Positions 9,858-18,389 of a DNA stretch of 64,000 bases are shown piece after piece. The stretch is from the NCBI GenBank assembly GCA_963749825.1, contig CAVVOI010000012.1, forward strand, positions 186,001-250,000, given 5' to 3'. The DNA is from UBA11865 sp963749825 (lineage in GTDB: Bacteria; Chloroflexota; Anaerolineae; Promineifilales; Promineifilaceae). Within the stretch, counting starts at the first letter, position 1; each line of letters begins with the position of its first letter. Position numbers and translations under genes: made by a program. The notes below the pieces were generated by a model. The model saw only the letters and a list, made by a program, of their open reading frames with translations. It ran no database searches and had not been told where the DNA came from.

Positions 9858-10011
9858 TTGAATCGCATGATTGCTTTGGTCCTAAGCCAAAAGCAATAAG
9901 CCTCAGGTGTAATTTCATAAACCTGGCTAAAGTAAGCGCCAATTTAAGAAATCTTACCTTGCTGTTATGTAAACCAATACGACAGCTCTCGTTGGCCAAT
10001 GGAGACTCTAC

Positions 10012-11220
10012 CTAAGATCTGCCGACTGCCGACTTGAGAGTTTGAACGGTCTCATAGCCCAAGATAAATCTTCCCAGCCACGTTGCGCTATCAGAGCGCA
10101 ACAATATTGCCGGCCAAATGCTGATACTTTTTCGAAGAAAGCGCCTCGCTCGTTCTGAATCATGGGCGACCGAATAAGCGATGTGCGCCAAGGCAAAATA
10201 ATTCCAGGCCATGGCTTCTTCGTAAACAGAGGGCTCGACCGCGCCATCATCATATGCCTCTTCTAGAGAGCAAACGACTGTCCTTTCCGCCTCATCGAAA
10301 TTTAGATATTGCTGGGTCCCTGCGGCTGCCCTGCCTTGGTGGGCGCAGGCAAGTTGGGTGATAGAATCCACGTCTGATAAAAAACCAGGGAACAACCTGA
10401 CGGCCAAAGCGAATTCGGTCTTGCCTTCGCTCTCCGAACCAAGTTGCCAAGCCAATATGGCGAATCGGTAATGTTGGATAGCATATGCCTGATCCCTTAA
10501 GTTGACGATACGTTCTGGCAACCCTTCCCTTCGATATATACTATCCAGCATCGCAAAATGAGATGAACGACGTTCGTGGAACTGTAATGCAAAATTTTCG
10601 TCGTGTAGACGATAGTGCAGCAGGGGTTGTTCGATACAGTCGAATAAACATCCGTTTAGCGACCATCGAAGCCAGAGCTCCCAATCATCCATCCCAGGTT
10701 TGAATCCCCCCCACTTCGTCAAGCAACGTCGGCGAAATAAGGCCGAAGAAGGCAAAATCGGGTGGCCCAAGACGAGCGATTCTAAGAAGTTCCCCCGTTC
10801 AGTCTCAGGCCAGATCGGGAGAGGTAATTTGTTCCCAGCATAATCGATCATCTGAACTAGCGTGTATACAACGTCAACCTGTTCATTGTCTTCTAGAAGA
10901 AACAGGCATCTTGCCAACATCTCTTCCTGCCAGATATCATCAGAATCCAGACAAATGAGATATTGGCCTCGCGCATGCCGTAAGCCTTTGTTCCTGGCAG
11001 CAGCATTTCCCTGATTCGCTTGACGAAGCAATTTAAGATTGTGTCCAATATTGTGAGTAACTGCTCGCTCCACATCCTCTGTCGAACCATCATCGACAAT
11101 GATCAACTCCCAGTTCTCATAAGTCTGGGCAACAACGCTATTAATTGTTTCTCTGAGCAGTTCCGTACGATTAAAGACAGGTATGACAATACTGATAAGA
11201 GGAGTGGATTGGAGATTCAT
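10012..11220 (-). CDS. Family 2 glycosyltransferase with long C-terminal helical extension
   Basis: A 402-residue protein. Residues 1-240 are a GT-A domain: ISIVIPVFNRTELLRETINS, ELIIVDDGSTE, ARNKGLRHARGQY and the metal site LICLDSDDIW, then GFKPGMDDWELWLRWS, the acceptor-side ED/DW motif. The last about 160 residues are predicted mainly helical and resemble the C-terminal part of glycan-locus GT2 proteins, with TPR-like spacing (AMAWNYFALAHIAYSVAHD). The ATG overlaps the stop of the upstream phosphodiesterase gene by four bases (ATGA), so the two are translationally coupled. Donor and acceptor sugars cannot be read from the sequence. Confidence 0.85.
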   Translation of the reverse strand: MNLQSTPLISIVIPVFNRTELLRETINSVVAQTYENWELIIVDDGSTEDVERAVTHNIGHNLKLLRQANQGNAAARNKGLRHARGQYLICLDSDDIWQEEMLARCLFLLEDNEQVDVVYTLVQMIDYAGNKLPLPIWPETERGNFLESLVLGHPILPSSALFRRRCLTKWGGFKPGMDDWELWLRWSLNGCLFDCIEQPLLHYRLHDENFALQFHERRSSHFAMLDSIYRREGLPERIVNLRDQAYAIQHYRFAILAWQLGSESEGKTEFALAVRLFPGFLSDVDSITQLACAHQGRAAAGTQQYLNFDEAERTVVCSLEEAYDDGAVEPSVYEEAMAWNYFALAHIAYSVAHDSERARRFLRKSISIWPAILLRSDSATWLGRFILGYETVQTLKSAVGRS

Positions 11221-12875
11221 TCTATGTAACCTAGTGAACGAAGGTGCGACAACATGCTCGATTCTTCATCTCGATCCAAATCAGGACCATTCGTCAGACT
11301 TGAAGTATCTGGTTCGCAATATTTGACCTCGCTTTGCTTGCGATAGGCGTCTTGAAAAGCGCGCAGCCAGGGACTCCCCTCTAGGTTCCTTGGAAGAGGC
11401 TCTCCAAGACAATAGAGTAAGGTAGGTACGACGTCTATTAATGTTGCTTCTGATAGATCCAGACCCGGTACGATCTGGGGACCCGCAAATACAACAATGC
11501 CATCCAGGGAATGAACCCCACTCCAATCACCAGGTCCAGGAGTGGCGGTGGGTCGAATCACAGGTTCTGTCAGTCCAGAACCAATATGGTATCGTTCAGA
11601 TACCTGAAATAGGATGTCAGGTGCGGCTTCGGCAAACGGTCCCGCATATAATTCCTCCCGATCCCATATATGTTCAATGATGGGTTGTCCAGATTGGGGA
11701 TCGCGCAAGGATAATAGCCACTCCTTCAAGGCTCGCTTGTCATTAAAATAATCAGTTTCCTTTGTTTCATCCTTTCGGAGCGGATTTCCAGCGGACAAAA
11801 CGATGCCGCCAATAGGATCGGCCAAGTGAAAACCATGCGCCCGGGTCTTAGTCCAGTTAACTCCAGAGGCAAGAAAATCATCTGGAATCAGGTCTCTACT
11901 TCGTTCACTTAATCCTAACAGGAAACGCTGGTGAAAGGCTCGAACGAATCTTTTGCCGGGCACTTCCCGATAGGTATTCAACCATCCGCCCGTTCTCAAT
12001 AATGCGTTGATTTGTAACTCAAATTTTCCCCGGCTTGTAGCACCATGATCCGATAAAACTAGTACATAACTTCCCGGCCCGACCATCTCCAGAAGTTTTC
12101 CTAGACCTTCATCAGCCAGGCGATAGAAATTCTGGATGGTGTCACTGTAAGGAGACGATTCCTCTTGTTGATCTCGCTCCGAATTGAAGGTGGAATAACG
12201 CCAAAATCTGTGTTGGATGCTGTCCAGTGAGTGCAGGTGAAACCAAAAAAGATCAAAGGGACCTTCTTCCTGGAGAAGTTGAATACCGTATTGGAAGTGA
12301 TCTTCCGTGCTGGTTACTAATTCCTCAAAAAATTTTCTAATGTCAAAACTATCTAGATGCTGAGGGCTGGTGTGTTGGCCCATTGGCCCAAGCCGGTCTC
12401 CTAAATCTGAAGGTGATGTAAAAGCCCGTCGAAGATCTGGACTAATCGGGCCAGAAACCATCAAGCCGTTGACTGGCCATGGTGGATAAGTTAGAGGAAT
12501 ATTGAAGGCGCCCACGCGCAAACCTCTTCGGCTTAAGGTATCGAAAATCGTTGAACCTGCATAGGTGCTGGAAGAGACTAATTCTGACGAGCGGCCGTGT
12601 ATTTTAGCAAGATCGAGATGCCGGAAATCATAGACACCATGCTGCCCTGGATTCAAACCGGTTATTGCCGTGACCCAGGCAGCAGGAGATAACGGGGGGA
12701 TAGTTGAACGCATAGGGCCACTAGCGCCACGGCCAATCAGTTCGGCCAGATTTGGCATTTCCCCCATCTCCAACAACGGCTCGCAAACCTGCAAAGTCGC
12801 TGAATCCAGGCCAACAACCAACAATCGCGCCTGGCCAAACTTATCGTGTTGAATTCGTTCGGAAATATCCAACAA
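11217..12875 (-). CDS. Type I phosphodiesterase / alkaline-phosphatase superfamily protein
   Basis: A 552-residue member of the nucleotide pyrophosphatase/phosphodiesterase group (PF01663). Metal and nucleophile motifs appear in order: LLVVGLDSAT (first metal Asp), SPAAWVTAITGLNPGQHGV (Thr as likely nucleophile), VLVLSDHGATS (Asp-His) and GVHSLDGIVV (late His). No signal peptide is visible, so it is probably cytoplasmic. Proteins of this group recur in bacterial polysaccharide and glycolipid loci, where the substrate is usually unknown; it may hydrolyse or transfer a phosphodiester-linked group. Start is TTG, with AGGAG three bases upstream and a second TTG three bases further on. The gene lies between Wzt and a GT2 gene, both on the same strand. 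Confidence 0.8.
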   Translation of the reverse strand: MLDISERIQHDKFGQARLLVVGLDSATLQVCEPLLEMGEMPNLAELIGRGASGPMRSTIPPLSPAAWVTAITGLNPGQHGVYDFRHLDLAKIHGRSSELVSSSTYAGSTIFDTLSRRGLRVGAFNIPLTYPPWPVNGLMVSGPISPDLRRAFTSPSDLGDRLGPMGQHTSPQHLDSFDIRKFFEELVTSTEDHFQYGIQLLQEEGPFDLFWFHLHSLDSIQHRFWRYSTFNSERDQQEESSPYSDTIQNFYRLADEGLGKLLEMVGPGSYVLVLSDHGATSRGKFELQINALLRTGGWLNTYREVPGKRFVRAFHQRFLLGLSERSRDLIPDDFLASGVNWTKTRAHGFHLADPIGGIVLSAGNPLRKDETKETDYFNDKRALKEWLLSLRDPQSGQPIIEHIWDREELYAGPFAEAAPDILFQVSERYHIGSGLTEPVIRPTATPGPGDWSGVHSLDGIVVFAGPQIVPGLDLSEATLIDVVPTLLYCLGEPLPRNLEGSPWLRAFQDAYRKQSEVKYCEPDTSSLTNGPDLDRDEESSMLSHLRSLGYIE

Positions 12876-12937
12876 TTACTCCTAATGGCCAGTAAATTGC
12901 AGTAAAATCATGAGGTTTAGACCTTGAAATGATTGGT

Positions 12938-14179
12938 TTAGCCTTCATCGGTTAAAATATCTAACACCCATTCGCTGGTTGGCACATAGGTTCCCATCAT
13001 CTCCATGGTGATATTGCCTGGTCCATTGACGGTGAAATGAGGCGAATAAGCCATGGCAAGGCTTTCTACATTTGTGCTGTCGACGATGATGACTTCTGCT
13101 TGATACCTTCCTCCATAAAGCTGCAACGGATCTAAGCGCAAGGCAAAAGCCCCCTCTCCCTCAATTACCAAATTGTCTAATCTCGCATCCTCCTGGTTCG
13201 ACCTCACGGTAAAACAAGGTGTGCCATCATCACGCCACAGACGGACATGCAGGATAGGATTGACTATACGATTGTATGCGTGGTAAAAAACGTTTATCGA
13301 CGCCGAATCATGATATTCAAAATGCTCTTTTGTGACGCTGACCACATCACCGGTTATAGCGACGTCGACGATATCTACCAGGCTTCCTTTTCGTCGCTTT
13401 CTAGACTTTTCCTGACCACCGACTTCTGCTGTTCTAGTTCGGAGATATTGCTCATATGTTTTTAGGGATAACTCGCTAGAACCATCTTGGATGATCTTTC
13501 CTTCTACGAGTAAAATCGATCGTCTGCAAATTGAGGTAACCATATGCATATTATGGGAAACAAAGATTAGTGCTGTCCCTTGCTGGCGCAATTGTTCCAT
13601 CCTGGCCAGGCACTTTTGCCTGAAACCACCATCGCCCACAGCTAACACTTCATCCACCAACAAAATATCGGGTTCAAGCTGGGCAGCTACGGCGAAGGCC
13701 AAGCGGACATACATACCAGACGAGTAACGTTTGAGCGGGGTATCCAAAAACTGTTCCAACTCAGAAAAATCAACAATGCTATCAAATAGACTTTGAATTT
13801 CCTTGCGTTTGATGCCTAGAATCGAGCTATAAAGAAAAATGTTCTCTCGGCCTGTTAGTTCAGGATGGAAACCGGCCCCTAACTCGAGCAGTGATGCCAA
13901 CCGGCCGTCGACTTTTACAATACCGGCCGTTGGTTTGGTAATCCCAGCAATGATGCGTAGTGTTGTCGATTTACCGGCACCATTAGGGCCAATTAAACCC
14001 AATGTTTCTCCCTTTTCTAGGCTGAAAGAAACATCTTGCAAGGCAAAGAAACGATTGTCCTTGCTAGAGACCCTCAGTCCGCTCAAAGCCTCGCCAAATG
14101 CCCGTCTTAAGGAACCAGCGCCGAGTACGCCCAAGCGATATTCTTTTGAGACTTCCTGTAGGCTGACAACGGTGTTCAT
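12938..14179 (-). CDS. Polysaccharide ABC exporter ATPase (Wzt-like) with C-terminal glycan-binding domain
   Basis: A 413-residue ATP-binding subunit of a glycan ABC exporter. Residues 1-250 carry Walker A (GPNGAGKS, 64-71), the signature YSSGM (152-156, the TagH/Wzt variant) and Walker B with DILLVDEVLAVGD (171-183). Residues about 255-413 form a beta-rich domain like Wzt-C, which in known systems reads the terminal modification of the chain before export. The gene ends at 12938 and its start lies three bases after the stop of the permease gene, so ATPase and permease form one unit. It energises transport of the finished polymer across the cytoplasmic membrane. Confidence 0.92.
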   Translation of the reverse strand: MNTVVSLQEVSKEYRLGVLGAGSLRRAFGEALSGLRVSSKDNRFFALQDVSFSLEKGETLGLIGPNGAGKSTTLRIIAGITKPTAGIVKVDGRLASLLELGAGFHPELTGRENIFLYSSILGIKRKEIQSLFDSIVDFSELEQFLDTPLKRYSSGMYVRLAFAVAAQLEPDILLVDEVLAVGDGGFRQKCLARMEQLRQQGTALIFVSHNMHMVTSICRRSILLVEGKIIQDGSSELSLKTYEQYLRTRTAEVGGQEKSRKRRKGSLVDIVDVAITGDVVSVTKEHFEYHDSASINVFYHAYNRIVNPILHVRLWRDDGTPCFTVRSNQEDARLDNLVIEGEGAFALRLDPLQLYGGRYQAEVIIVDSTNVESLAMAYSPHFTVNGPGNITMEMMGTYVPTSEWVLDILTDEG

Positions 14180-14182
14180 ATG

Positions 14183-14962
14183 TCAGATAATGTCGGCAAA
14201 CATCGGCTCGACACGCTTGAAAAAGAAGTAGCCAACAACCAGCAGCACGGTGGATACAATAATTCCCAGGCCCAAAGTTGGCCATACAGGGGGCAGTCCA
14301 AGTAACAAAACGGCGCGATATGATTCGATGATACCAACCATAGGGTTAAGATTGTAGAAAGGCCTGAGCCAATCAGGGATAAGTGCGGCCGGATAAACAA
14401 TAGGGGTAGCATACATCCAGATCTGGATCAACAGGGGGATGATGAATCGAATATCCCGAAAGAATACATTCAAAGCAGAACCGAGAAGAATCACTCCGGC
14501 AGATAGTACTATTTGGATGAACACGAGAAACGGGAGCCAGAGGATATATATCGAAAAAGGAACCCGGTAATAGATCAAGAGGCCAATTAAAATCAAAGAA
14601 GCAAAGCAAAAATCTACAAAGGTCGCCCCAATGGTCCCAAAAGGCAAAATTTCCTTTGGAAAAGATGCTCTGGTGATCAGATTCATTTGCCCTACCAGGC
14701 TTGGAATTCCCTGACTGAGCGAATTGCCGAAAAAAGTCCAAGGCACAAGAGCCGTATAGGCGAAAATCGGGTAAGGTATTTCACCAGTTGGGACCTTTAT
14801 GATTAGGGAGAATACGACAGTAAATGTAATGGCCAGGGCTAATGGCTGGAGCACTGCCCACAACACACCGAGTAAAGATTGTTTGTAGCGCACGCTAACT
14901 TCACGCCGCGTCCAATACCAAAGAAGTTCTCGGTGCTTAAACAATTCGGACAAGTAAAACAT
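14183..14962 (-). CDS. Polysaccharide ABC exporter permease (Wzm/TagG-like)
   Basis: A 259-residue ABC-2 type permease with six membrane segments. The N-terminus ELFKHRELLWYWTRREVSVRYKQSLLGVLWAVLQP is the hallmark of Wzm/TagG/KpsM proteins, and FFRDIRFIIPLLIQIWMYATPIVYP and NPMVGIIESYRAVLL match the later part. It forms the membrane channel with the Wzt-like ATPase encoded three bases downstream. An undecaprenyl-linked glycan is the usual substrate. It follows the BNR-repeat gene by 11 bases, so transcription is probably shared. Confidence 0.93.
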   Translation of the reverse strand: MFYLSELFKHRELLWYWTRREVSVRYKQSLLGVLWAVLQPLALAITFTVVFSLIIKVPTGEIPYPIFAYTALVPWTFFGNSLSQGIPSLVGQMNLITRASFPKEILPFGTIGATFVDFCFASLILIGLLIYYRVPFSIYILWLPFLVFIQIVLSAGVILLGSALNVFFRDIRFIIPLLIQIWMYATPIVYPAALIPDWLRPFYNLNPMVGIIESYRAVLLLGLPPVWPTLGLGIIVSTVLLVVGYFFFKRVEPMFADII

Positions 14963-14973
14963 CCCGAGTTGCG

Positions 14974-16473
14974 TTACTTCCTATTGAGGAGATATCTTAC
15001 TGCAACTACCAAGCCGATAAATAGCAACGAAGCGGCAGATGCGATTAACAATGATGTTGCACTGGAAACCTCGGCTGGCTGTTGCTGAAGAGCGCTAACC
15101 GGCAAAGATTCGGGAGCTGATGGAAGTGCTGGAACCTGTTCTGCTGCGGGTTCATCAAAGGCTGCAACGGACGGTAGGTCCGGATTGGATTCAAGGATAA
15201 TACTTTTGGATTCAACCAAGGGTGCAGCCGTCATTCCTTCAGCATACCAAATACTGTTGTGATCATTCTGCCAAACAGCATGTAACCGGTTTCCTTGGGT
15301 TATTTCTATTTCCATATTTTCCAAGTGGCCACTTACTCCTTGGCTTATTTCTTCAATGTCGCTCCAGTTCGTTCCATTGAATTCACTGTGGGCTACAGTT
15401 GCATCATTAGCCAGACCAATAACCGCATGCAAGCGGTTGGCCGAATCTAAGGCAAAATCACCACCGCTCAAGCCGCTGCCCTCTTCGGGCAACGAAATGA
15501 TTTTGGGCTCAGACCAATTCTCACCACCATCATCCGATAAGATGTGGTACCGACCACCAGTACCTGCCCGGCCAGCAAACAAAATATGAAGACATCCATT
15601 CGAATCTTCTGCCAAGGAAAGCGCTAGACTTTCAGGCAGTGATATCGATGCGAGCTCAGTCCAGCTCTCTCCATTATCGGCAGACCGAAGATAATAGGAA
15701 CCAAGATCACCAGCAGGGGGAGTAATTGCTGGCAAGATGACATGTAATGTTCCATCGGCTGCCTGGATCATGCGTGGTGGCCGGATGAGTAGCTGATTGC
15801 CAGGTAGCCAGGCAATCACTTGAGATGATTCCACGTTTCCATTTTCCCCTAATCGTAGATAATTGATCTGACCTTCTATATCACCATAAATTACGTGGAT
15901 CCCGTCGGCAATGCTGATTTCACCGCCAACTTGAAGACCAGTCAAACTTCTAAGAGGCTGCCAAGCAAGAGCGGTTAATGCTTCAGGGTGAAGAGCTCGA
16001 CTATACTGCAGGATCGAATTGTTTCCGCCGACGACCAAATATGGACGACCATAGTCGTCAACACTGCCTCGTAGACCACCGGTAAAGTCCCAAGGGAGTG
16101 TTAGCACATCAACCGGACCAGACCATGATTCCCCATCCTTAACCATATAGTAGATTTGAGATTGCACGGCCATTTCACCCACTTCTTCCGTGACTTCACT
16201 CCAGAACAAGTGTAGCCGGCCCGAGTCATCACTCAGAAGTATTGGGTCGTAAACCCCGTTATCGGTAGAATGAAGCTGGACCGGTGGGTTCCATGAGCTA
16301 TCCTGGGCAATTGCCACGTCAGGTAAAGCCATTTCAAAGACCAACCATATGACCAGCACACTACAAGCTGTAAGGATGAACCTTTCTCTAAGGTTCCCTT
16401 TGAATGACACAGCTTGAGGCAATAGCAAACTTGGCAAAACTGCCTGACCTATTCGAGATAAAAGATCTCTCAT
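14974..16473 (-). CDS. BNR-repeat surface protein with C-terminal membrane anchor
   Basis: A 499-residue sialidase-fold protein. An N-terminal hydrophobic segment (about residues 32-56, ending VAIAQD) acts as signal peptide or anchor. A beta-propeller follows with Asp boxes such as SADNGESWTE and SDDGGENWSE. The C-terminus has a low-complexity stretch, one membrane helix (LLIASAASLLFIGLVVAVRYLL) and a short basic tail (NRK). Asp boxes mark the fold, not the activity; the Arg triad and Tyr/Glu of true sialidases were not identified, so an enzymatic role is open. Its ATG overlaps the stop of the Wzy-TPR gene by four bases, and the exporter permease follows 11 bases later. Confidence 0.8.
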   Translation of the reverse strand: MRDLLSRIGQAVLPSLLLPQAVSFKGNLRERFILTACSVLVIWLVFEMALPDVAIAQDSSWNPPVQLHSTDNGVYDPILLSDDSGRLHLFWSEVTEEVGEMAVQSQIYYMVKDGESWSGPVDVLTLPWDFTGGLRGSVDDYGRPYLVVGGNNSILQYSRALHPEALTALAWQPLRSLTGLQVGGEISIADGIHVIYGDIEGQINYLRLGENGNVESSQVIAWLPGNQLLIRPPRMIQAADGTLHVILPAITPPAGDLGSYYLRSADNGESWTELASISLPESLALSLAEDSNGCLHILFAGRAGTGGRYHILSDDGGENWSEPKIISLPEEGSGLSGGDFALDSANRLHAVIGLANDATVAHSEFNGTNWSDIEEISQGVSGHLENMEIEITQGNRLHAVWQNDHNSIWYAEGMTAAPLVESKSIILESNPDLPSVAAFDEPAAEQVPALPSAPESLPVSALQQQPAEVSSATSLLIASAASLLFIGLVVAVRYLLNRK

Positions 16474-18380
16474 TCGCTATCTCTTCTGTCTTGAGCCATT
16501 AATATCGCTTGCTGAATCTCATCTTGGCGCTCTACGTCTCCCAAATACTGATACCAATAACGTCGCAGGTTCAACTGGTTCTGTTCAACATTGACCGTTG
16601 ACCACAGTTTAACCCCGTCATTTAGTCGCCCATTTAGGATCAAAGCCTCGCCTGCTAGTTGGCGTGTAGCATTGTCCCAGGGGGCTCTCTGATAAGCCAA
16701 TAAAAGATAGAAGAGTGCGTCTTCGTATCGGCCTAATGACAACTGTATCTGCCCAAGACGACGATTTGCACTGGTATTATGCGGATCAAGGCTCAGCGCT
16801 TTTTTATAAGCCGCGATGGATGAACTCATATCAACTTCACGACGAGCAGCATCCTGAATCGGGTTATTTGGCCATTGATATTGGCTTAGTTCAGCCTTGC
16901 TTTGGCGAACGGCCGCAAGATTTGACTGGACCCTCGATATCAAAGGACGCCAAAAGATGAACGAAATTAATAGAACGAGCAGGAAGGCAACGCCCACAAA
17001 ACGCCACTGAGACCGGCTGATTGGAACAGTGCCATGCTTCAGCACCGGCACGGCAAATGCCAGAGGAAGGAAGAATAATAGAACCGCTCTGCTATTGTAG
17101 ATGGCGTCATCCAAGAGGCCATGTACCAGTATTACTGTCAACGACATGACGGCCGCACTCAATATGATCTTCGGTGACGATGGCTTTCTTCGCCGTCTTT
17201 GATTACGAATGGGTTGATCGCTAATCATTTGTCTTTCCGGCGCCGAATTTTGTCGCTTTTGGAATCTTTCCGAGGTTGGACCTGAAGCTCGCCAGGCCGC
17301 TTCCCCCATCAAAAGCCACATCCAGACCAATGCAATCAAGGCGATTACGCCCTGTTCAATTACGATGTCTAAATAAAGGCTGTGGCTATGAGTAATGTAG
17401 CCGACGTGGGTCAGTAAAACATAGCTTGAATACAACATCATAAATCCATCAAGACCGGCCCCGATCAAGGGATAATCAGCTGCCAGAGTCAACGAATTCG
17501 CATAAAGATCCGCTCGCCTTATTCCGGATTCGGAAGCAGGCAGGATTCTGACGATTGCCTCCCTTGAAGCCGGCTGGATAAGCACTAGCAAGATAAAAAC
17601 TAACAATAGGATCAAAGGCAGGCCGAATAACAAATATTGCTGCTGTTCGGATCCCTTTTTGGACAGTCTTCGGGACAGGCTCCACCAACCAACTAAAGCA
17701 CAAGCAGTGCCCAAAGCCAGCCAAGCGCCGCGTGCAGTAGTCAAAAATAGTCCGAAAAGTATCACGAATAGGGCAACTAACCCGATGATCGTTGACCATG
17801 TATTCCTTCGTTGTCGCGAAATTAAGGCCGCAGCTCCGGCAAAGGGTGCCAACATGGCCAGGATCCCTCCCGCGACATTGGGATGAAGATGCTCGGCCGG
17901 TATTTCTGGAAGAGGAGATTGTAATACGCGTCCTATAGTTGATGCCAAGGCCAACTTTTCTGCGTAGGTCTCCCAATCGTGGGTCACAACGAAATACAAA
18001 GCGGTAGTTACACCTAACAAAGACAGCGACCAGGCCTGACTCCAGGCATCATTTTTTTTAGCCCTCATCGCCCAGTTAGCAAAGACAAAAAAGAAAAGAA
18101 TAGCGCCAATAATAAGCCAGAACTTCGACCAGGCAGCCTCACGATCATATGCGGCCCAGACACTGATTAGCGCCGTCGTGAGGAAAATAATAAGGGGAAT
18201 ATCAAAAGACGTCCCAATGCTAGGCCGGCCAATCCGGACCCAACGCAAGCCCCACGGCGCCAGCCCCAAAATCAATGGAATAAAACCTAGTTGCGGCCAG
18301 ATAAGCCATGAAGCGACCGCTAGAGCCACACAAGACAAATCAAATAATGGAAACCACTTAGGCATATTGTGCCCAGCCAC
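16470..18380 (-). CDS. O-antigen ligase/polymerase-type membrane protein with C-terminal TPRs
   Basis: A 636-residue protein. Residues about 10-480 contain 12 or so membrane segments with the Wzy/WaaL signatures LTTARGAWLALG and GAGLDGFMMLYSSYV, and HSHSLYLDIVIEQGVIALIAL in the large loop. After the last segment, residues about 525-620 form tetratricopeptide repeats (AYKKALSLDPHNTSANRRLG and YEDALFYLLLAYQRAPWDNA). This fusion occurs in Chloroflexota and cyanobacterial glycan loci. Start is GTG at 18380, nine bases after the upstream stop; an in-frame ATG lies 15 bases further in. Presumed role: polymerising or transferring the lipid-linked glycan outside the membrane, with the TPRs recruiting partners. 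Confidence 0.82.
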   Translation of the reverse strand: MAGHNMPKWFPLFDLSCVALAVASWLIWPQLGFIPLILGLAPWGLRWVRIGRPSIGTSFDIPLIIFLTTALISVWAAYDREAAWSKFWLIIGAILFFFVFANWAMRAKKNDAWSQAWSLSLLGVTTALYFVVTHDWETYAEKLALASTIGRVLQSPLPEIPAEHLHPNVAGGILAMLAPFAGAAALISRQRRNTWSTIIGLVALFVILFGLFLTTARGAWLALGTACALVGWWSLSRRLSKKGSEQQQYLLFGLPLILLLVFILLVLIQPASREAIVRILPASESGIRRADLYANSLTLAADYPLIGAGLDGFMMLYSSYVLLTHVGYITHSHSLYLDIVIEQGVIALIALVWMWLLMGEAAWRASGPTSERFQKRQNSAPERQMISDQPIRNQRRRRKPSSPKIILSAAVMSLTVILVHGLLDDAIYNSRAVLLFFLPLAFAVPVLKHGTVPISRSQWRFVGVAFLLVLLISFIFWRPLISRVQSNLAAVRQSKAELSQYQWPNNPIQDAARREVDMSSSIAAYKKALSLDPHNTSANRRLGQIQLSLGRYEDALFYLLLAYQRAPWDNATRQLAGEALILNGRLNDGVKLWSTVNVEQNQLNLRRYWYQYLGDVERQDEIQQAILMAQDRRDSE

Positions 18381-18389
18381 AACGCACGA

